Assembly: GCA_033549245.1 (NCBI GenBank)
Contig: JAWSUW010000068.1
Span: 1 to 17,738, forward strand
Direction: 5' to 3'
Source: Fusibacter_D sp033549245
GTDB taxonomy: Bacteria > Bacillota > Clostridia > Peptostreptococcales > Acidaminobacteraceae
Length of the DNA: 17,738 nt
The number at the start of each line of letters is the position of its first letter. The stretch's first letter is position 1. Below the pieces are notes generated by a model. That model was given only the letters and a program-made list of their open reading frames with translations, was not told the origin of the DNA and searched no databases. Made by a program: the position numbers and the translations under genes. This document shows positions 14,505 to 17,738 of this stretch, piece by piece.

Positions 14505-14533
14505 AATTTATCATAAAATTAATATGATGTCAA
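14505..14533 (-). promoter_or_regulatory. Promoter of the riboswitch-antiporter transcript
   Basis: On the minus strand a perfect -35 TTGACA (14533-14528) and TAAATT (14510-14505) are separated by 17 bp. The -10 is extended by an upstream TG (TGATAAATT). Transcription would start close to 14498, exactly at the 5' edge of the aptamer. Confidence 0.7.
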
Positions 14534-14615
14534 TGAATCGGGGACATATTGCCAAAGAGTAAAAATATTCGGATAATTATTAATAAAATGACCTACTTTC
14601 TTAACATCGATTTTA

Positions 14616-14644
14616 TTGTATTTGTAAGGTCTGTATGGTATTTT
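14616..14644 (+). promoter_or_regulatory. Possible promoter of the methyltransferase-like gene
   Basis: TTGTAT (14616-14621) and TATTTT (14639-14644) are 17 bp apart and about 40 bp upstream of the ATG at 14685. Both are imperfect matches in AT-rich DNA. Confidence 0.35.
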
Positions 14645-14684
14645 TAATACACAAAACGAACTTAGAAGCCAGGTGATGAGAATT

Positions 14685-15158
14685 ATGACTATAGATTACA
14701 TAAAACTACTCAATCCTTCAGCATTCTCCTCAGTGGATACCATCCTGGAGTGGAGAAGCGAAGGCGTTCGTATGGTAGGCATAGATAGTAAAACGAAGAA
14801 AATTGAATATAAATTCGATAGACTTATGATGGAAGACGAATCCGTTGACAAGGTGATTATACATTGCAACAGATATTTTGACATCAATCCTGAAGTGGTC
14901 ATATTTGAAGCCAAGCGTGTGCTGAGAAAAAATGGTCGGATCTTTTTATCATTTTATCACGATGAGGAGATTGGTGTCGTCTCAAAATGGTTGTCCAGAC
15001 TCAGAACCAAATCCAGGTGGTCCATGGATCAAGTGGCCGAAATAATCAATAAGTCGGATTTGCTGATAGACAAGAACATCATTGTTGAAAACGATCTGAT
15101 GTATTTTGAAGTCATAAAACTTGAAAACGAAAAACTCGGCCGGATGATCTGGTCATAA
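14685..15158 (+). CDS. Methyltransferase-like protein lacking the SAM-binding glycine motif
   Basis: 157 residues from ATG 14685, chosen because AGGTGA (14671-14676) is 8 nt upstream; a GTG at 14673 would sit within that site. The middle resembles the second half of a class I (Methyltransf_11-like) fold: MMEDESVDKVIIHCNRYFDINPEVVIFEAKRVLRKNGRIFLSFYHDEE, the usual D.SFD.V...l....n....l.E..RVLkpGG pattern. However, the N-terminal 45 residues contain no E/DxGxGxG motif I, and the protein is about 80 residues shorter than typical enzymes. It may be a degenerate or regulatory pseudo-enzyme. It is bounded by its own terminator (15157-15188). Function unknown. Confidence 0.6.
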   Translation: MTIDYIKLLNPSAFSSVDTILEWRSEGVRMVGIDSKTKKIEYKFDRLMMEDESVDKVIIHCNRYFDINPEVVIFEAKRVLRKNGRIFLSFYHDEEIGVVSKWLSRLRTKSRWSMDQVAEIINKSDLLIDKNIIVENDLMYFEVIKLENEKLGRMIWS

Positions 15159-15188
15159 AATCATGCACATTGTTGCATGGTTTTTTTT
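15157..15188 (+). terminator. Intrinsic terminator after the methyltransferase-like gene
   Basis: CATGCA (15162-15167) pairs with TGCATG (15174-15179); the stem extends by one T-G pair and by A4 (15157-15160) with T4, and runs into eight Ts (15181-15188). The loop is 6 nt. Confidence 0.78.
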
Positions 15189-15228
15189 ATGATAAAATTA
15201 GGAGGACAAAAGACATCGGAGACTGATT

Positions 15229-15915
15229 ATGCTTGAACTTAAGAATTTAGGTAAATTTTACAGCGACCAGAAAATTCTGGAGAACTTAAACCTGTCTATT
15301 GAGCCAGGTGAGATATTTTGCATTCTCGGTCCATCAGGTGCGGGAAAATCCACATTGCTCAACATTGTTGCGGGAATCATTGATTCATACGAAGGAAAAG
15401 TGGTCAATGATGCCAAACGCATAGGCTATGTGTTTCAAGAGGATCGACTTTTACCATGGATGAATGTAGAAGACAACATAAAGATTGTCAATGATGCTTT
15501 GACCAGTCAAGAGATCAGCCATCTTCTCATTGAGATGGAATTATTGAAGGATAAAAACAAGATGCCACATGAGTTGAGTGGTGGCATGAGACAACGGGTG
15601 GCTATTGCGAGAGCATTTGCCTATAAACCCGATTTGCTTCTACTAGATGAACCCTTCAAATCCCTGGATTATTCATTGAAGTCGAAAATGATCGATGCGC
15701 TGCTAAGACTTTGGAACGAGACTGAAATCACGGTTTTGTTTGTTACACATGACATGGATGAAGCTCTGTGGACAGCGGATCGGATTGCACTTTTAGCAAA
15801 ATATCCTAAGGGTCTTCTTGACATTTTCAGTATTGAAAATCCGAGAGTACTGTCCAGTGAAGATGTAATTAGACATAAAAATTCTATTAAAACCTATTGG
15901 GAGGAAAGCATATGA
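15229..15915 (+). CDS. ABC transporter ATP-binding protein, NitT/TauT family
   Basis: 228 residues from ATG 15229 with GGAGA (15218-15222) upstream. Motifs are complete: Walker A GPSGAGKST, Q-loop VFQEDRLLPWMNV (the QE..LLPW form typical of nitrate/sulfonate/taurine/thiamine-precursor importers), signature LSGGMRQR, Walker B LLLLDEPFKSLD and switch His in THDMDEALW. It is the energy-coupling subunit of the importer whose lipoprotein and permease follow. It overlaps the lipoprotein gene by 4 nt (ATGA). The downstream genes share its transcript. Confidence 0.9.
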   Translation: MLELKNLGKFYSDQKILENLNLSIEPGEIFCILGPSGAGKSTLLNIVAGIIDSYEGKVVNDAKRIGYVFQEDRLLPWMNVEDNIKIVNDALTSQEISHLLIEMELLKDKNKMPHELSGGMRQRVAIARAFAYKPDLLLLDEPFKSLDYSLKSKMIDALLRLWNETEITVLFVTHDMDEALWTADRIALLAKYPKGLLDIFSIENPRVLSSEDVIRHKNSIKTYWEESI

Positions 15916-16949
15916 AAAAGATGTTGTACTTGGTTTTGCTTTTGATGATGATATTTACTGTGAGTGCTTGTTCACAAAATGTGGAAGAACCGGAAGTTGT
16001 TATTGAAGAACCAACGGGTGATGTAATAGAGACTCCTGAAGTAACGACACCTGAAGAGCCGCTTTATGTTAAAGCAATGACGCCTGAGGGTGCGACAACA
16101 ATAGCGATGCTCAAGATGATCTATGAGCAACCTGAACTTATGAATAATGTAATTGTCGAATACGAAAGTATCAACTCGACAGATCTTTTGGCTTCTGAGA
16201 TCATAGCGGAGAAGGTGGACTTCGCACTTATTCCGACCAATCTCGCCATCAAATTATACAACAAAGGTGTTCCTTATAAGTTTGTAAGTATCAACACACA
16301 TGGCAACCTATACATGATCACATCGGAAGATATAGACTCATGGGATTCACTTAAAGGAAAAGATGTTTACATGATTGGACAGGGGTTGGTGCCGGATCTT
16401 ATTTTCAGAGCTTTACTTGAAGCGAACGGACTGGACCCAGAGAACGATCTCAATATCATATATTTGGCGGGTACATCCGAAGTAGGACCGACATATATCG
16501 CTGGAAAATCAACAATTACCATCATGCCAGAACCTGTACTTTCAACACTTGATGCAAAAGGAATTTCTTACAATATGCTTTTTGACCTACAAGAGGAGTA
16601 TGAAAAGATATCAGGAATAGAAGGCGGGTTCCCTCAAGCTGGACTCGTCGTCAGAAACACTATTGCAGAAGTCTACCCTGATTTGGTCGTAGCATTTGCT
16701 GATGCGCTTTCTGAGTCTTCGGATTGGTTGAATGAATTTCCCGATCTCGCGGGTGGATATGCTGAACAACTGGAACTTGGCATACCAGCACCTGTTTTTG
16801 TGAAAGCAGTGGATGGTCTTAACATCCGCCATGAAGACGCCTTTTTGAACAAAGAGAAATTGGAATCGTTTTTCATGATGCTTTATTCGTTTTCCCCGGA
16901 AGCCATAGGAGGAAAAATGCCTGATGAAGATTTTTACTTCAAAAGATGA
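15912..16949 (+). CDS. ABC transporter substrate-binding lipoprotein, NitT/TauT (SsuA/ThiY-like) family
   Basis: 345 residues from ATG 15912 after GGGAGGAAAG. Signal peptide with lipobox VSAC, lipidated Cys20. A Glu/Pro/Thr-rich tether (about 23-54) leads to a type II periplasmic-binding fold: VKAMTPEGATTIAMLKMIYE, a SELIAEKVDFALIPTNLAIKLYNKG-like segment (ASEIIAEKVDFALIPTNLA), WDSLKGKDVYMIGQGLVPD, AGKSTITIMPEPVLSTL and FPQAGLVVRNTIAEVYPDLV. These match COG0715-like binding proteins. The ligand cannot be deduced: nitrate, sulfonates, pyrimidine thiamine precursors and others are bound by this family. The permease gene starts 26 nt before its stop. Confidence 0.85.
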   Translation: MKKMLYLVLLLMMIFTVSACSQNVEEPEVVIEEPTGDVIETPEVTTPEEPLYVKAMTPEGATTIAMLKMIYEQPELMNNVIVEYESINSTDLLASEIIAEKVDFALIPTNLAIKLYNKGVPYKFVSINTHGNLYMITSEDIDSWDSLKGKDVYMIGQGLVPDLIFRALLEANGLDPENDLNIIYLAGTSEVGPTYIAGKSTITIMPEPVLSTLDAKGISYNMLFDLQEEYEKISGIEGGFPQAGLVVRNTIAEVYPDLVVAFADALSESSDWLNEFPDLAGGYAEQLELGIPAPVFVKAVDGLNIRHEDAFLNKEKLESFFMMLYSFSPEAIGGKMPDEDFYFKR

Positions 16950-17694
16950 TCGGCAACTCATTGACCAGAAGAAGAATATTTATATCACTATTTCCACAAT
17001 AGGTCTGGTGCTTTTTTGGCATTTGTGCGCTGTGGCTCTTTCAAAACCCTATATATTACCTACACCTGTGGAAACTTTGGAGGCTTTTTTACAATTGATC
17101 TTCAGCAGTTCATTCCATTCAGCACTCATTTATACACTATTAAGGGTGCTTAGTGTTGTGATCGTCAGTACTCTTTTAGGAATAGTAATCGGAATCTTGT
17201 CCGGACGGTTTGCTGTGCTTGAACATTTGCTTTCACCACTTGTGCTTTTGATCAAAACAGTGCCCACCATCGTTTTGATTGTTTACGTTGTTCTTTGGAT
17301 GTCGGGTTACCTGGCACCGATTTTCGTGACAATCCTCATAACCTTTCCTGTAGTTTATGGTAATGTCCTTGAGGGGTATAAACGGATGGATGAGAAAATT
17401 ATTGAACTTGCGGATGTGTATCAATTCAATTGGATCAAAAAACTCAGGGCTGTATTGTTCCCTTCCATCAAACCGTACATTCAGTCCAGTGTACTCACCA
17501 TCAGTGGCCTCGGACTCAAAGTGGTCATTGCATCTGAAGTGTTGAGTCAGACACAGAACTCACTTGGAAGGTCGTTTCAAATCGCCCGCATGAATATTGA
17601 CACAAGCGAAGTTTTAGCACTTGCAATGGTCACCATTATCATTTCCATGATGCTTGACAAGTTGTCAAAACATCTGCTTGATAAAATGAATTGA
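16924..17694 (+). CDS. ABC transporter permease, NitT/TauT (SsuC-like) family
   Basis: 256 residues from ATG 16924, using AGGAGG (16907-16912); an ATG at 16917 is in the frame of the lipoprotein gene and is not its start. About six predicted helices. The binding-protein-dependent transport inner membrane motif (EAA loop) is near residues 145-180: YKRMDEKIIELADVYQFNW followed by LRAVLFPSIKPYI. The N-terminal KPYILPTPVETLEAFLQL is typical of SsuC/TauC-like permeases. It forms a homodimeric channel driven by the ATPase at 15229. It ends 11 bp before the next gene, which is probably co-transcribed. Confidence 0.9.
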   Translation: MKIFTSKDDRQLIDQKKNIYITISTIGLVLFWHLCAVALSKPYILPTPVETLEAFLQLIFSSSFHSALIYTLLRVLSVVIVSTLLGIVIGILSGRFAVLEHLLSPLVLLIKTVPTIVLIVYVVLWMSGYLAPIFVTILITFPVVYGNVLEGYKRMDEKIIELADVYQFNWIKKLRAVLFPSIKPYIQSSVLTISGLGLKVVIASEVLSQTQNSLGRSFQIARMNIDTSEVLALAMVTIIISMMLDKLSKHLLDKMN

Positions 17695-17705
17695 GGTGGT
17701 AAGAT

Positions 17706-17738
17706 ATGGGAAAATCAGGACTGGAACATCTTTATGAG
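17706..17738 (+). CDS. Start of an unidentified gene (11 codons, cut by window edge)
   Basis: ATG 17706 follows a good GAGGTGG (17694-17700) and opens MGKSGLEHLYE before the window ends. The 11-bp gap after the permease gene suggests it belongs to the same operon, so its product may indicate the transported substrate. Too short to identify. Confidence 0.6.
   Translation, partial: MGKSGLEHLYE

Noticed and set aside
14571..14585. Second Fur-like box (GGATAATTATTAATA) upstream of the methyltransferase-like gene
   Set aside because: Only 11 of the 14 defined positions match the 7-1-7 consensus and the region is extremely AT-rich, so a chance match is likely; compare the perfect site at 1181.
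15199..15228. Strong TAGGAGGAC before the ATPase gene as evidence of a missed small gene or earlier start
   Set aside because: No ATG, GTG or TTG at suitable spacing opens a usable frame; GGAGA at 15218 fits the ATG at 15229.
1..17738. Mobile elements, CRISPR arrays, toxin-antitoxin pairs, phage defence genes, tRNA or rRNA genes
   Set aside because: Nothing resembling transposase, integrase, direct-repeat arrays or structured RNA genes was seen, apart from the riboswitch; the region reads as ordinary chromosomal core and accessory genes.

Overview
The window (about 40% GC, AT-rich intergenic DNA, strong AGGAGG-type ribosome binding sites, consensus sigma-A promoters) looks like a chromosomal segment of a low-GC Firmicute, probably an anaerobic clostridium-like organism. 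Pointers are a DUF3787-type small protein (a clostridial spore-surface family), a BusR-type c-di-AMP regulator, an SLH-anchored CAP protein, a clostridial-type zinc-binding lipoprotein and a yybP-ykoY manganese riboswitch. I see no phage genes, transposases, CRISPR arrays, rRNA or tRNA.

Layout. 1-982: 3' part of a GNAT acetyltransferase fused to a CHAD domain. 1009-1161 (-): a 50-residue DUF3787-like protein behind a perfect Fur box. 1295-1954: GntR/RCK_C (BusR-like) regulator. 1999-2700 (-): CofE-like (F420-0:glutamate ligase family) protein. 2931-3656: GNAT acetyltransferase behind a promoter studded with TGACAA/TTGTCA half-sites. 3751-7103: a soluble PAS histidine kinase, a receiver/HD-GYP response regulator and rluF, each overlapping the next by 14 nt. 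7216-10151: znuA-znuC-znuB-zur zinc uptake operon with a consensus promoter and a 19-bp inverted repeat. 10207-11766 (-): secreted SLH/CAP protein. 11899-13263: MATE efflux pump. 13323-14333 (-): CaCA-type cation antiporter preceded on the same strand by a yybP-ykoY riboswitch with its own terminator. 14685-15158: a methyltransferase-like protein without the SAM-binding glycine loop. 15229-17694: NitT/TauT-type ABC transporter (ATPase, lipoprotein, permease), followed by the first 11 codons of another gene.

How the parts fit. Metal homeostasis recurs: zinc import with its own Fur-family repressor, a Mn2+-sensing riboswitch controlling a cation exchanger, and a Fur-box-controlled small protein. 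Second-messenger signalling also appears: a probable c-di-GMP phosphodiesterase response regulator and a c-di-AMP-type regulator. Convergent gene pairs are separated by compact bidirectional terminators. The items most worth a second look are the riboswitch-antiporter pairing, the dual-use inverted repeat before znuA, the Fur box on the DUF3787 gene, the half-site array before the GNAT gene, and the GNAT-CHAD fusion. Family names come from recognising motifs by eye; no database search was run.
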